Below are positions 5,424-5,641 of a stretch of DNA of 5,641 bases, in pieces. The notes under the pieces are model-generated. The model was not told where the DNA came from. It searched no databases and saw nothing but the letters and a program-made list of their open reading frames with translations. Within the stretch, counting starts at the first letter, position 1. Each line of letters starts with the position of its first letter. Origin of the DNA: an uncultured Porphyromonadaceae bacterium. Lineage in GTDB: Bacteria; Bacteroidota; Bacteroidia; Bacteroidales; Muribaculaceae. The stretch spans positions 1 through 5,641 of the forward strand of contig CAMWMW010000143.1 of the NCBI GenBank assembly GCA_947175455.1, read 5' to 3'. A program made the position numbers and the translations under genes.

Positions 5424-5641
5424 TCAGTTTTTTCCGGTGAGAAGACTCTTGAGATCATGCAGAGTGGTCAGAGCCTGCAGCGGTGTGAGGTTATCTATGT
5501 TTATTCCCAGAAGACGGTCGCGTATCTGACTGAGCAGCGGGTCGTCAAGCTGGAAGAAAGAGAGCTGGTAACCGTCGCGGGCTTTTCCGATATCCTTCAT
5601 GTCTCCCTTCCCCTTGATTTTTCCATCCGACATGTCATTGT
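5424..5641 (-). CDS. mutS: DNA mismatch repair protein MutS, C-terminal end (partial)
   Basis: The reading frame is open to the right edge, so only the last 71 residues are present. The segment GYQLSFFQLDDPLLSQIRD, followed by a helix and DNLTPLQALTTLHDLKSLL, is the conserved C-terminal part of Bacteroidetes MutS. It lies beyond the ATPase domain, in the region used for dimer and tetramer contacts. Upstream in the same frame, KIKGKGDMKDIGKARDG is the Lys-rich linker seen in these homologues. MutS recognises mispaired bases and recruits MutL. The internal ATG at 5633 is not the true start, since the frame continues past it with Asn-Asp. The stop is TGA at 5424-5426, 12 bp before the radical SAM start codon. 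Confidence 0.93.
   Translation of the reverse strand, partial: NDMSDGKIKGKGDMKDIGKARDGYQLSFFQLDDPLLSQIRDRLLGINIDNLTPLQALTTLHDLKSLLTGKN

Overview
The window looks like chromosomal DNA from a Bacteroidales bacterium. A Muribaculaceae-type gut organism is my best guess. The basis is the protein sequences (a Bacteroidetes-style MutS tail, GlpK, GlpF and a Bacteroidetes-type secreted lysozyme), A/T-rich leaders without Shine-Dalgarno sequences, and a TAnnTTTG-like -7 motif. No tRNA, rRNA, CRISPR array, transposase or phage structural gene was found. All supported genes lie on the minus strand, so the reading order runs from high to low coordinates.

The right part (about 3671-5641) holds the 3' end of mutS, a COG0731-like radical SAM protein and an S66 LD-carboxypeptidase. 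They are separated by only 12 and 19 bp and probably form one transcription unit. The middle part (904-3513) is a glycerol-uptake module: glycerol kinase glpK followed by the channel glpF. GlpF lets glycerol cross the inner membrane by facilitated diffusion and GlpK traps it as glycerol-3-phosphate. Three copies of a TTCAAACTGTTCT-like motif lie upstream of glpK. The left part (1-753) holds a secreted GH24-like lysozyme gene and the first 24 codons of another exported protein.

The most unusual region is the 351-bp gap between glpK and glpF (1651-2001). It is almost entirely filled by a roughly 327-bp gene-free element, 1668-1994, with nearly perfect 33/34-bp terminal inverted repeats and possible 3-bp TAA target duplications. 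Inside are two perfect 32-bp inverted copies of a core. Each core sits between sequence arms that differ completely between the two copies, yet in each copy the arms are complementary to each other. This is the pattern of a MITE- or REP-like structured repeat. The element ends 17 bp before the glpF start codon, so it must supply the glpF leader and could alter the coupling of glpF to glpK. The remaining genes appear ordinary, apart from an atypical lysozyme active site and small departures from the E. coli models in GlpK and GlpF.
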